From positions 5,020,001 through 5,084,000 of the forward strand of contig NC_092672.1 in assembly GCF_964355755.1 (NCBI RefSeq): DNA of 64,000 nt, read 5' to 3'. The DNA comes from Antedon mediterranea. Taxonomy: Eukaryota > Echinodermata > Crinoidea > Comatulida > Antedonidae. The translations under genes and the position numbers were made by a program. Each line of letters opens with the position of its first letter. The first letter of the stretch is position 1. The notes below the pieces were generated by a model that saw nothing but the letters and a program-made list of their open reading frames with translations, was not told the DNA's origin and searched no databases. Positions 10,935-22,110 of the stretch are shown in pieces.

Positions 10935-12161
10935 GTAAGTAATAGGACCGGTTTCTAACGAGCATGAGAATACGATTTTACTAACCGTTCTTTTCTTGCG
11001 AGCAGAAATGAATCCACACAACTAAAAACAAATAAAAAACCAAAAAAGAATTTATTTTATAAAATTGATTTTGATATTACCTACCTAATCAACAAGATGC
11101 ATTCTAAAACCAGTTTGCATGAATTAATTTTAGACAGTCACACTAACAAACTCTGTTCTGAGACGTTATTTTATACGAACGTTACCGAAAACTGTTCATT
11201 GTAGTAAAAATTAAGCTGACAATACGATATTTTTATTCTTTATAAACCACCAAAACTGCTTCCATTTTATTTATTAAAATACAACAAAAAAACATGCACC
11301 ACGAACACTAATTATTCCTCTAAATACAAATTATTAGAAAATTATGATGAACCATGCCATAGAAAAAAATAGATATATACTCTCTTAAAATTTATGTTAT
11401 GCATTTTAATCTCCTATTTGTGGCACAAATTGCATTTTGTAATTGAGAATGATAGAGAAATATTGATCAAACTTGCTCCCTATTATTCCTGATAACAGGC
11501 TTATTATAACCCTGTAGGCTTCAATTACATTACAGATACAAATATTATACTTAAGGGATTCTACTTTACCCCTTAGGAAACTCTTTACCCCTCTTTATAT
11601 TAAGATTTCACGGAAATGTGTCACATTTAAATTATAATGTTCACAATCCAATTTATTCGCTGTAATATTACAGTATGATGTGTGTCTGTGAATGTTAGTA
11701 AAGGAATTAAGGTTACAACAACTATACATGTGTATTGTCTAAATGTAGTTTATGTTATAAAATGAGTTCCTTATTTTCAAAATGTTCTCCTCTTGTTAAT
11801 GTTCCTATTTATTAGCACTGTTTATGTTAACCAACCAATATAGACTATCTGATACTGATAAAAGTAAAACTAATAACCACATAAAACTATAAATTAGAAA
11901 GCCTTTTGCTATGTCCATTATCATATACAATAATTTGCCATTGAAAAACATTATTAATGTAAGTCTTCTTTAGATAGGAAAAGCCAATATTAGTGGCTTA
12001 TCCATTTAAAAAATGGGTCTCCGTAGTTAACCATACCTATTTTCATCATCATCATCACACGACATTATTAAGGTCATCCATAAACTATTAATGAGAAACG
12101 TGATGTTATCATTAATTATCATAATTATTCTTTTCTCATATTTATCAATCTATTTTTTCAG
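10935..12161 (+). other. Intron between exons 1 and 2
   Basis: This 1.2-kb GT-AG intron is AT-rich, with a short CATCATCATCATC run near 12045. No other feature is seen. Confidence 0.7.
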
Positions 12162-12197
12162 GAAAGCTCACATACAAGCTCAGGCAGAGGCTATATT
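12162..12197 (+). CDS. Coding microexon 2 (36 nt), Ser/Gly-rich
   Basis: This is a 36-nt, phase 0-0 microexon. The acceptor is a strong pyrimidine run ending TTTTTTCAG and the donor is GTAAGT. It encodes the 12 residues ESSHTSSGRGYI. Length and phase mean that skipping it would leave the downstream frame unchanged, so it could be an alternative cassette; that is inference. Five of the 12 residues are Ser or Thr, which fits a flexible, possibly phosphorylated linker. It sits about 1.2 kb after exon 1 and 4.5 kb before exon 3. On its own it would be a weak call. The good splice sites and the shared open frame on both sides raise confidence. Confidence 0.75.
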
Positions 12198-12529
12198 GTA
12201 AGTAAAAATTATTCATTAATGTTTTCTATGATAGAAATAATTTTCCTTCAATTTAATACCTTCCTTTTTTTTTAAACAAAAGTAAAAGTATCTATTGTGT
12301 AAGTATATTGAATATATTTTAGTTATGAAATTTTGACTAAATGAAACAGACCAACAAGCTAGGTTTAACATGGTACGTTGTACGTATACTGTACTTGTGC
12401 TGGAATCACCATCTAAGCAAACACGACCATGTCACATGTTTTGCCACTTAACATTTAAGGGCATAGAATTATCCAGTTGACCGGTTCGGACAAAAATATC
12501 AAAATGTGATATTCCGCTTTGGGCAAATC

Positions 12530-12676
12530 AAAAGCTTTGTCTACGCTATCAAACTTTATGTGATAAAAAAATGTGATGTGCCTATATATGGACACAGTGA
12601 TGTCATATCACTACCATATTTAGGGACATCGCACTTTTTTAGTCATAACTAGTTTGGTAGTGTAGACAGAGTTTTA
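12530..12676. mobile_element. MITE copy 3
   Basis: Both ends are present with several substitutions (AAGCTTTGTCTACGCTATC; GTAGTGTAGACAGAGTTTT). The divergence suggests it is older than copies 2 and 6. Confidence 0.85.
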
Positions 12677-15179
12677 TAAACAAGCAAATATTCATAGAAC
12701 GATCTACAGTATGGATAAAATATCAAACTAAAAATGTATGAGTTGGAATTGTGCTGGTGAATAATTTTTGTACATAATTACCAGACATCCCTTTTAATTA
12801 AGTTCCCGTTATTACAATATTTTTTTCATTTAAATTGATTTTGAATTTTTTAATCCGATTGAATTCTCTAGACATTGTAAAATTAATTATACATTCAGTT
12901 ATCACCCACCACGATGAAAGATAAAGAAGATATAAAATGTCCGCATGGTTCCCTTGAGTCAATATCACAATTATTTATTTATTAATTCTTAAATTAAAAA
13001 TGCCTGTACAAGACCCTTTGAGTATTTACTGTAGGCTGTGGGAATAAATATTTGATAATTGAAAAATAGTGAAAGCTTTACATGGGATTTGGTAATGCAT
13101 GGTTTTTCTGGTTTTTCTTGTAACGTTTTTTCTTATACAGTTAATGTTAAATGTTAATCTTAATATAAAATTGAGTTTTATAACATTTATTGGAGACTTG
13201 CTTAAGTATTAACTATCATTAAGTTTGAGCAGAGACAGAAGCTTGTTTAAAGAACAGAATAGAAGGGAATTTTTTTAAGCTGTAGGACAGATACAACATT
13301 TTTAAATAATGGAGGGATTTTTTTCAAATGTATCCAATGAGTAAACAATAGACAATTTCAGTTTATTTCAAGTTAAACAAAAGCGGTTATAATTAAATGT
13401 ATAATTTACCACAAGTTGGCTTTTTTAACAATTTGCCATTTTGTCTCTTTGTTTTTTAAAGTTAATGATTCTGTTCTATCTCTCCTCAAGCCTGCCACTT
13501 GTTTTAACTGTAACATTTTAAACAAATCCTCCATTTAAAACTACATTTTATGTGATAAGGCAGTGTATAATTATGCAAATTATTTTTCAAGTTAATTCTT
13601 AGTAATTTTGAAATTAAGTTCCATTTAAAATAAGTTTATAATTTGTGCTTATGTTGTTTAAATGTAGTATTTAGTTAAAGTTAGCGTAGGTGTTAGAAAA
13701 TCTTGTTTTTTAGGTAAATTAAAATGAATTTTTTTTTTCTTGAGTTAGGATATTAAAAAATTTATAAATCTTACTATCATCGTTTCCTACTTCCTAAAGT
13801 CATTAAACATGTATTGAAAATTATTAAATTTTTAACATTAAAATTAAATTAAACTATGATGCGTGAATGTGCGAGATAAGTCATGAAAGTATCGGAGCGA
13901 CGCCCACTTTTGACACTCTCGCCGAGGTGGTAAGGGGGTAATTGATACGTGATAAATCTGTCCTACATCAAATCTTCATAGGCTTAACGTATTAAAGAGA
14001 TATTTATATCCTGTCTCTTCTTGTTCTTTGATGATTTCCTGTTTTCCATGTCACACACATTTTACATGACAATCATCTTGTACCAAATCTGCTGCCCTCT
14101 ATATACCATACCCAATAATATCATGATTTGATTCTAATGATGTATAAAAAAAATTACTAACAGGTGTTTTGCATAGGATTCAATTAACTGGAATATGTTC
14201 CTTTGTTAAGCTAACATCTGCAAAATAAAATTACTTAGTTATGTCATTGTTATAAAATTTTTCGATTTTTTTAATTAAATTTTTATCATAACTTGACACA
14301 ATAAGAGAGACTTGTTTATATGGTCGTAAAGAACTGGGCTGGTGATGAAATGTGTTTATATTAAAAATCTACTTTATTTTTAACACCTATATGAAAATAA
14401 AATCAATTTTATTATAGTATTTATATTTTTTATGTGTTAAATAATTTACAATTCAATAAGCTGTCATTATTAATAACTTGGCTGTCGATATAACTACTTG
14501 GGTATTATTATTTTAAGCCACCTACTTTAATCGTAAAAAAACAGGGGTACACAGTAGACAGAAACAGTCTGTGAGGAAAAATATTGTGAATTCTAAACTA
14601 ATTTGATTAATTAATATAAAAAATGTCCTGTATTTTATATGAAGCCAATTGGGGGAGGTTGGAAGTAACGGTTTAAAAAAACCAACATAATACCTGTATT
14701 TGCCGACTAACAAAATGGAAAATTGTAATTGAATTACAGGTAGTGACAATATATTGACTGAGTTAAAGAGAAAACGCTAGCCAGAGTTGTATTTTCTTCT
14801 TCCGAATGTTGCTTAAAACATTTTTAGAATAAATCACATATTTAGGATAAAATTCTTTAAACCTCTTGCGATGAAAACTGCTAGTAGAGCTCACAAATGG
14901 CTTAAAACTATAAATCTTTGTATGTTTAATACAAGTTAAAAGGTAAATTCTTTAAAAATGCTTTTGATAGCTTGGACATAAGTTATTTCTAGAGATTTAA
15001 CTGCTTCTAGTGATATGGATAATCTCGCAGAATGTTAAACGACGATGTTAGGTTAGGAATGAATGATAATAGCATTACATGTTATATTGACCTGGTGGAA
15101 GTAGTCATATCCTAGTAATCGCTACTCTGATGTTTGTATATTCAGTTCAATTTTATTCAACCACGATGAACTCGTTTTA

Positions 15180-15245
15180 GAATATGGTAGTCTATTTCGT
15201 GCCTGCTTATCTGGATAAACCGACAGACAGTAGCCCTTTTCCATG
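15180..15245 (+). repeat. Short dispersed repeat, copy 1
   Basis: GGTAGTCTATTTCGTGCCTG and CTTATCTGGATAAACCGACA match 19720-19775 with about a dozen changes. Nature unknown. Confidence 0.55.
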
Positions 15246-15779
15246 GAGTGCGAAACAATTACGAAAAGACGAATTTTGCAGTAGATCACCTCCAAAATTA
15301 ATGGGGCAGTCAAAAGGACTTGTTATTTTACATTATGACACTGAAAGAAATGAGCATCTATTTCAAAGTGTTAGTTCAGTTCAACTTTGTTCAGAGGCCC
15401 AGATGAAGTCAATTTTCATAAATATATTATTTTATTGGTTTTCTATCTATCCAGCGTCTTCTGATGAACTCCAATGCTGGACCTCCATTCCTTCCTGTCC
15501 TGTATTTATTCAACTTTCTCTTTTTGCAGCAAATCAGATGTCAGCGCTGGTGTGCAAATTGATCTTTTTCTCTGAGTCACCACTTCAGACTGTACTCCTC
15601 TCTTTCTTCCTTCTCCTGCCCCTTTTGCAAACTGTACACTTCTCTTTCTCCTTATTGATGTCATTTCTGGTAGTCTCCATATGGAGGCCAATTTACACAG
15701 ACGAGCGTTAACGGTAAGCGGAAAGCTGCGTATCTTGTCCCAGTCAAATCTGTATCTATCCTGAGCAGAAACCGTCCGT

Positions 15780-16080
15780 CCGCTCCATATTGTAAACGGT
15801 CCTAAGGAATAACATACATCATTCTATACTCTTTTTAGTCAGATGTGCCTTCCAGTTGACATCTAGGAGTTTTCTTTAGCATGTATACCAGCGATCAAGG
15901 TCCATGTTTCACACCTTTGTAAAAATCAGAAAGATCTCCACTGTTGCCTTAAATAGTTGTACCTTGATGCTTGTTCCCAGTTTGGTTGGTAGCCATCTTT
16001 AGCTAAAACAATTCTCTAGGCCACGTTTCATAAAACCATACCACATTTTCTCGGTTAGCATGTATGCAGCTGTGTCTGAG
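15780..16080 (-). pseudogene. Decayed non-LTR retrotransposon reverse transcriptase, C-terminal part
   Basis: Read on the minus strand, pieces of a LINE reverse-transcriptase end appear in different frames: IKVQLFKATVE (about 15942-15975), then CETWTLI, then KLLDVNWKAHLTKK around 15832-15872. This order is the familiar segment after the RT catalytic domain (LFKATV...YGCETWTL...R.LRKLL.VNWK.HLTN). Frameshifts and in-frame stops separate the pieces, so it cannot encode a protein. Sequence down to about 15500 may belong to the same insertion, but no motif confirms it. It lies antisense in the intron before exon 3. Confidence 0.72.
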
Positions 16081-16512
16081 AGTTGTTTTGTCTGCTTCAA
16101 ACAAACACCATGTGTTGCTACCATTTCTCATGTTAATTAACACCATTACCTGGGTCAAGCTGAGAGTTAATTAAGTTATTATGAAACTTTGATTCAATTA
16201 ATTTATACAAACTGGACCTCAGGGTCCTGTCTTCAAAGTCAAGGTAATCATGGCACATGTGGAGGTGCAGAAATGGTATCCAAGGTTTCCATCTGGCCTA
16301 CTGTACATCTTTTAGAAATTAAAATTTGTGTGATAAAGATTATTATTCTTTTTCTTTCAATTTTATTTATTAAACTGTATGAAATCTATGTTTCCAGTTT
16401 TATGAAAGTAGTGAAATAAATATTTATTATTCATTCGATTCATATGTGGTATTTAGGTGTGCCCATAGGTTTATTGCAGATTGCTGATATCGCTAGAAAA
16501 CATCATTGTACA

Positions 16513-16588
16513 ATGCATATTGGGAAGGAATTGGGGGAAAAACAACTAATCAAGTGATTGTTTCCCCCAAGTTCTTCCCAGCATGCAT
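16513..16588 (+). other. Strong 76-nt inverted-repeat hairpin
   Basis: The left arm begins ATGCATATTGGGAAGG and continues AATTGGGGGAAAAACAA. The right arm TTGTTTCCCCCAAGTTC then TTCCCAGCATGCAT is its near complement, with a 12-nt loop (CTAATCAAGTGA). In RNA the arms pair almost throughout, with two G-U pairs, two mismatches and a 2-nt bulge. Size and shape resemble a microRNA precursor, but a small foldback transposon is equally possible. Confidence 0.6.
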
Positions 16589-16677
16589 CTGTTACTCCAT
16601 TCAAATACGAATTATGATAATTAAAACAATATTTAATATGAAATTAAAATATAATAATAATATTCTTTTAATTTTAG

Positions 16678-16707
16678 TGTGATGTAGAGAGCGAGGAAGA
16701 CACCAGG
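16678..16707 (+). CDS. Coding microexon 3 (30 nt), acidic
   Basis: This is a 30-nt, phase 0-0 microexon. The acceptor is TTCTTTTAATTTTAG and the donor context is AGG|GTAAGT. It encodes CDVESEEDTR: five of ten residues are Asp or Glu, and there is one Cys. It opens the acidic section that continues in exon 4. SEED is a casein-kinase-2-like context (inference). Being a multiple of three and phase 0 on both sides, it can be included or skipped without a frameshift, as is common for neural microexons in bilaterians (established pattern). The region immediately upstream (16513-16588) holds a strong hairpin, which may be unrelated. Confidence 0.75.
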
Positions 16708-18648
16708 GTAAGTGATTATGTAAAACAAATCATTACAACTATTTTATATCAATTTACCATCTTTTATCATTGGTTTCAGTACGATTATTGTATTCCTCCA
16801 ATTAAAGGCCATTTTGAATACTCTTTATATCAGCAGTCACATGTTAGAATTATTTACTGCCTATAGCGCTAAGGTACAGTACCCCCATAGCAGTCTTTAT
16901 TTGGAGGTGGTACATCCATCATTTTTGACCACCAAAAAAATAAGCCAAATTACCTTTGTTTTGTTGAGGATATTATTATACTTAGAATTTTAGGTAGAGT
17001 GTTTTTAGGAGGTATAGTAGGTTGATTGTTTAGAAGTAAATTTATTTTGAATTTTAAATTTTTTCGCAATTGATTTCGTTGGTGGCTGTAATTGTCGTAA
17101 CCTTAACCATACCAGGATGATGGCATTATACTGTGTATCTATAAGTATACACACCTTGCATATGGAAGTTTTATTTATTTTTCATATTTATATCTTTTCT
17201 AATATACTGTAGTTTGTACAATGCCAGCATATATAATGTACATTGAGTTCAAATTCATATTTAATATTGTGAAATAAAAGTGAATATATACAATATAATA
17301 AACTAAACTATTATTGGGTATGTTTTATGATTAACACGATATAAAACTTAATGAACAGAGTGAAAATAGGTTTAAGAGTTCATAGTTCGCTGTATATTTT
17401 CGCTATTATATATTTTTGTTTTATTGTTTGTTTTACATCTATCACCCAGAGATATTTTATTGGAAAATTAGAAAATTGAGTGACTTACACTTTTTTTTTT
17501 CGCTTTTCCAGATGTCAGCTTTTTGTAAAAAAGTACAGACATTATTATTGACTATATCAACCATTAAGTTTTATTAAGATGGACTTTTTAGTTCATGAGA
17601 ATACCCTTAAAAATGCATTTTTTTAACAATTAAAAGGCATGATAGCAATACAAAGTACTGCAGTATGGCAACACAAAGAAGAACTACAAAACAATAATAC
17701 CAAAAAAGTACAGTACTGCAGTACTACTAGTAACAAAAAAGTACTGCAGTACTACTAGTAACAAAAAAGTACTGCAGTACTACTAGTAACAAAAAAGTAC
17801 TGCAGTACTACTAGTAACAAAAAAGTACGGCAGTACTACTAGTAACAAAAAAGTACTGCAGTACTACTAGTAACAACAAAGTACTGCAGTACTACTAGTA
17901 ACAAAAAAATACTGCAGTACTACTAGTAACAAAAAAGTACTGCAGTACTACTAGTAACAAAAAAGTACTGCAGTACTACTAGTAACAAAAAAGTACTGCA
18001 GTACTACTAGTAACAAAAAAGTACTGCAGTACTACTACTAGTAACAAAAAAGTACTGCAGTACTACTAGTAACAGAAAAGTACTGCAGTACTACTAGTAA
18101 AAAAAAGTACTGCAGTACTACTAGTAACAAAAAAGTACTGCAATACTACTAGTAACAAAAAAGTACTGCAGTACTACTAGTAATGATATAGACAGTAAAA
18201 AAAAAGTGCTGCAGTACAGTAATGCCAAAAAAGTACTGCAGTACTACTAGTAACGATATAGACAGTAACACAAGAAAAGTGCTGTTGAACATGCAATGCC
18301 AAAACAGTACTGCAGTACTACTAGTAACGATATAGACAGTAACACAAGAAAAGTGCTGTTGAACAGCAATGCCAAAAGAGTACTGCAGTACCAATACTGT
18401 AGTAACGATAAAGAAGTATGCAGTACAGTAACACAAAAAAATGTACTGCAGTACGCGTAAACATGAGTGTACTATAGTTAATTACTAGATAAAATTCCTT
18501 CAATAAATTACAGTAGTACTCCAAAAACATGGCTTGAATTCTGCCTATAGACACAATGTGTAGTAATTAGAAAATACCAAGAAACTGTGTTTGAAGAACA
18601 TTGACATCATTTCTTAGAAATTTTAAATTTGAATAAAGTTGAATTTAG
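16708..18648 (+). other. Intron between exons 3 and 4
   Basis: This 1.9-kb GT-AG intron is AT-rich up to 17690. The 28-bp palindromic satellite fills 17700-18440, leaving about 200 bp before the exon 4 acceptor. Confidence 0.7.
17700..18445 (+). repeat. 28-bp palindrome-rich satellite
   Basis: The unit is AGTACTGCAGTACT (a perfect 14-bp palindrome), then ACTAGTAAC and an A run. About 16 nearly identical copies run to 18183. After that, longer units of roughly 60 bp combine the same palindrome with GATATAGACAGTAACACAAG and AAAGTGCTGTTGAAC. The array ends about 200 bp before exon 4. Confidence 0.95.
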
Positions 18649-18693
18649 GAAAGTGAAGACGACGATGAGGTTGTAGTGGAGAAGTCGAGTGCG
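18649..18693 (+). CDS. Coding microexon 4 (45 nt), acidic with VVV core
   Basis: This is a 45-nt, phase 0-0 exon. The acceptor is GAATTTAG, with a weaker pyrimidine tract than its neighbours. The donor is GCG|GTAACT, which is less ideal than GTAAGT. It encodes ESEDDDEVVVEKSSA. The DDDEVVVE core, a hydrophobic triplet flanked by acids, resembles a SUMO-interaction motif by pattern only. Reading through the donor reaches a TAG after only seven more codons, so splicing near this point is needed for the frame to continue. A satellite with perfect palindromes ends about 200 bp upstream, and a long, complex, less AT-rich block follows directly (18694-19130). The weaker splice sites would suit regulated inclusion, which is inference. 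Confidence 0.7.
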
Positions 18694-18699
18694 GTAACT

Positions 18700-19130
18700 A
18701 TCCTGTTTCATTTTTAGATGTATAGGAAATTGACGTTGTAGTTGACACTGCAGTTGTTATCATGCATCATTACTGATTTCCACGAGGAACACTTAATTAG
18801 CGCACTGATTCGCAAACTCAATTTCACGGTCGGACCCAATTTCCTTTAACTTGTAACATTGAACAGACCTGCTCGCACTCCTGCCAATATCAATCTGGCG
18901 AAATTAAAATGACGGCCTACGATGAGCCGAAAAGGAAAATAGAAATATAGTGGAGAAGTATACATGACGCGTCGCGACCGTTGTTTGTTAACAACTATCG
19001 GCTAGAATTGAAAACGATTGTCATGGGGGTGACCTTCAGGCAAGTTTGAATACGTGTCATCGTTCAAATGAAACCGATTTTGACAAGTCGGGCTGTGCTG
19101 TAATTGCCGTTGACTTTGAACTTGTTTATT
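18700..19130 (+). promoter_or_regulatory. Complex GC-richer block directly after exon 4
   Basis: About 430 bp with many CpG-containing words (GACGCGTCGCGACCG; CACGGTCGGACCC), balanced composition and no long open frame. It starts at the exon 4 donor, so it could hold intronic splicing signals as well as an enhancer. Inference only. Confidence 0.35.
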
Positions 19131-19714
19131 TTATTATTTATAACATATAATCAAGTGTTTAATGTTTGTAGTTAACACATTTTTGACTTTCTGGAAATTC
19201 TGTTGCCAGAAATAAAATACTGTTAATTGATGCATATCATTCAATTATACGTTTAGTGTCGTACTGATATATGGTAGTGCATACTATTTTGAAAACCATT
19301 TTTGAACTGTAAAAAAGATACAGTAACTAAAAAACATTTTATAACTTAAAATAAATTATGTTGTTAATAACATCATTAAAACTACAAAATGGCCTATTTA
19401 TATTCAAATTTTTAATTTTTATTCATCTTTATTTCTCATGTCTTAATACTGTATAAACAATTTTTTTTCAATTTCAAATTCATCATTGTTTACAGTACTC
19501 GCAATAAATGGAAAGTATCACATAAAAAATATCTTTTTTTTTTAAATATAAATATTTATGTTGTTCTATATTTTTATTTACTTGTTGTAAATCATCTTCT
19601 ACTTCCTGAGCCAACTTTTTGTTTCCAATTTTGTTGGTACCAGTATGATAGTAAAATTTCAAACACAAAATATTTATATATCATAATATATCATCATTAT
19701 GTTAACCAAAGCAA

Positions 19715-19778
19715 GGCTTGGTATTCTGGTCTATTTTGTGCCTAGCTTACCTGGATTAACCGACATTAGCCTATTCTC
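19715..19778 (+). repeat. Short dispersed repeat, copy 2
   Basis: CTGGTCTATTTTGTGCCTAG, then CTTACCTGGATTAACCGACA, then TTAGCC: the counterpart of 15180-15245. Confidence 0.55.
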
Positions 19779-20404
19779 TACTAGAAGAGAGCTATTTTAT
19801 TAAAAAACCCTATCATAATAGTACATTCCATGTATTTGTAGACTATGTAACAACAGGGGGAGAAGTAGAGGACATCTTTCATTTATTTTTAACTGTCCAG
19901 AAAGAGATCTTTTCATTCCAAATTATATTCCAAATATGTTTTGCTTTGTCCATCCCTCTGAGGAGAGTTTAACTTGATAATTCTGAAAAGAATGACGGAA
20001 TTTAAATAACTGCTTTGCGAAATCATTAACAATTTAAAAAAAGAAATATTTTAACTTAAAAAACAAAGTGACCTGAATTTATCCTTCTATTAAAAACTTT
20101 CTTGAAATTGCGATCTTGTGATTTTCACATTTTTTAGAAAACGTATTTATGTCAAATTTTGTCAAACATTTTTTAATGTCAATTTCCATTTAAAAGTACA
20201 TGATTTAATGTTTGTTATCAAATTAGTAGCAACCTTGACAGAGCCTGACTTCCTAATCTAATTTTCTTTCAAGTAATATATATTGATTTGAAACTGAATA
20301 GTTTTATTTGTGTTGTCGATAAATAAAAATTGAAATAATTCATTTAGTATTAAAGAATAATAACAACGATGACATGACATGACCTCATCACAGTGGTAGA
20401 ACCT

Positions 20405-20775
20405 TTGGGACACCCCTATTTAGAGGACACTTTCCTTTGAAATGAACAAGGGGTATATGTTTTAATACTATGATGCAATAGGATGCCCCTATTTAGAGGA
20501 CACTTTCCTTTGAAATGAACATCTAAAAAGTAAAATTTGTGAAATTGTAAAAGTTCAAGATTAGTTATTTCGCCATTGTTGCTGAGCTGGTTACAATTTA
20601 TACAGAGAACACCCAGCAAAGTGCCCTTTAATAAGGTTGTGCTGATTAGAGGTTGTCTGTAGTGTTAAAATGTATATTATCTCTATTTCGTTTTCATCGG
20701 AAAATGTCCTCTTTTATAGGGCTGTCTACTAAATAGGGTGTCCACTGAAGAGGAAGGTTTTAAGGAGGGTTTTGC
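20405..20775 (+). repeat. Dispersed GGACACCCCTATTTAG-family copies
   Basis: CCCCTATTTAGAGGACACTT followed by TCCTTTGAAATGAAC occurs twice, 75 bp apart (20413 and 20488). Inverted or degenerate relatives lie near 20618 and 20703-20755 (TAAATAGGGTGTCCACTGAA). Confidence 0.8.
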
Positions 20776-21201
20776 TACCGGTTTTAATCATTATCATTAT
20801 ATCATTATCGTTATTATTGTATTAACAGCAGACACGCAGTTTCTTCTTTACTTAACTTTCATATTTTTCTGAACAATAAGACAGAATTATATTCTGATCA
20901 TGTCATATAAATCATAATGATAATGTCCGCACATATTATCACATGTCATTATGACATTTCAGATTATCATCACATTAATTTTTTTCATAATTTATAGCAA
21001 TGACATTCTTGTTTTCCTTAGTTCATTAATATTTAATTGCCTCTGTTTACATAACTATGAGTTATTTATGGTGACATTTATTGGGAATTTTACTGGAAAG
21101 TTTTTATCTGTTTGTATGCAACATAATGTTTAAATATGATATTTAAATAATTGTTCACTTATTATTAAGATAACATACTGTATATATTGATTCCAACTGC
21201 T

Positions 21202-21450
21202 AAAGCTCTGTCTACTACACTATCAAACTTTTTTTTTCTCTCTCTCTCTCTTGTGGCGTGAACCACCATCTTTATTCTTTCATATCAAAATTAAATTCAT
21301 TACAAATAATCAGTAATATCTGTCTTCATATGTTATTTCTTTATTAAATAGTTTCCTCCTTTTTTTTCTGTTTTTTATGTGACAAAAAAATGTGATGTGC
21401 CCATATATGGATATGATGATGTCATATCACTACCATATTTGGACAGAGCT
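21202..21450. mobile_element. MITE copy 4, interrupted by an insertion
   Basis: The left end AAAGCTCTGTCTACTACACT is followed by ATCAAACTTT, then about 145 bp of unrelated pyrimidine-rich sequence (about 21228-21376, with a CT run). The MITE then resumes at ATGTGACAAAAAAATGTGAT. The right end is shortened to GGACAGAGCT. Confidence 0.75.
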
Positions 21451-21889
21451 GTACTGATCATAACTAGTTATTATTTTATTATGAAATTTAAAACAATGGA
21501 AGCCCAGTTGTATAATGTTTTAATATCTACTGTATATTTCATAAAGGAATATCCAAAATATTGGTGTTCTTTTTCTGGCTATTTTAATTTTTATCATAAT
21601 TTAGCCTTTTGCTTATTTTATTTATAAACCTCTCCATAAAGATCCAGCCATTTATACCCGCAGCATTATTTTGTTTGTGTGTGTGTAATTTGCCTTTGGA
21701 TTTATTTAATTATTATAAAATTATTATATCCAACAAGTTATTATTTTTGTAAACATTTCTGCCGTATTTATCAATACTTCTTGAATATTATAGATACATC
21801 ATTTATAAAATGAAATATAGTGTAGTATGTTGATAGTAAGATTTATTATGAATTTTTAGTCTTTAATTCATTAACAAGAAAAGGGGTAC

Positions 21890-22110
21890 GTAAAATAGGC
21901 GTTATGTATTTGCATAACATATGACCATCGGCGCGGAAATTATGAGTTATGCTTACGATTTACAATGCTTTAAATACTTTGGCAGTTTTCCATAATATAT
22001 TCACTTCTAGTCGCCAAGGGGATTTTACGGGATTATGTGTAATTATGATCGGCTTTCACCGGCTTAACGCTTACGGAAACGGGAACACTTTAGTACCAAA
22101 TTCTTTGTGA
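21890..22110 (+). promoter_or_regulatory. Candidate conserved non-coding element
   Basis: A short balanced block (CATCGGCGCGGAAATTATG; GATCGGCTTTCACCGGCTTA) inside AT-rich sequence, with no open frame. Confidence 0.25.

Larger units (their letters stand above)
12198..16677 (+). other. Intron between exons 2 and 3
   Basis: This 4.5-kb GT-AG intron holds a MITE (12530-12676), a complex GC-richer patch near 13860-13950, a short repeat shared with 19710-19770 (15180-15240), an antisense LINE fossil (about 15780-16080) and a hairpin (16513-16588). The rest is AT-rich without recognisable content. Confidence 0.7.

Noticed and set aside
15184-15711. 175-codon plus-strand open frame
   Set aside because: It lies next to the antisense LINE fossil and crosses a short dispersed repeat. 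It has no recognisable domain, and its C-terminal half is a leucine-rich reading of an AG/CT-biased stretch.
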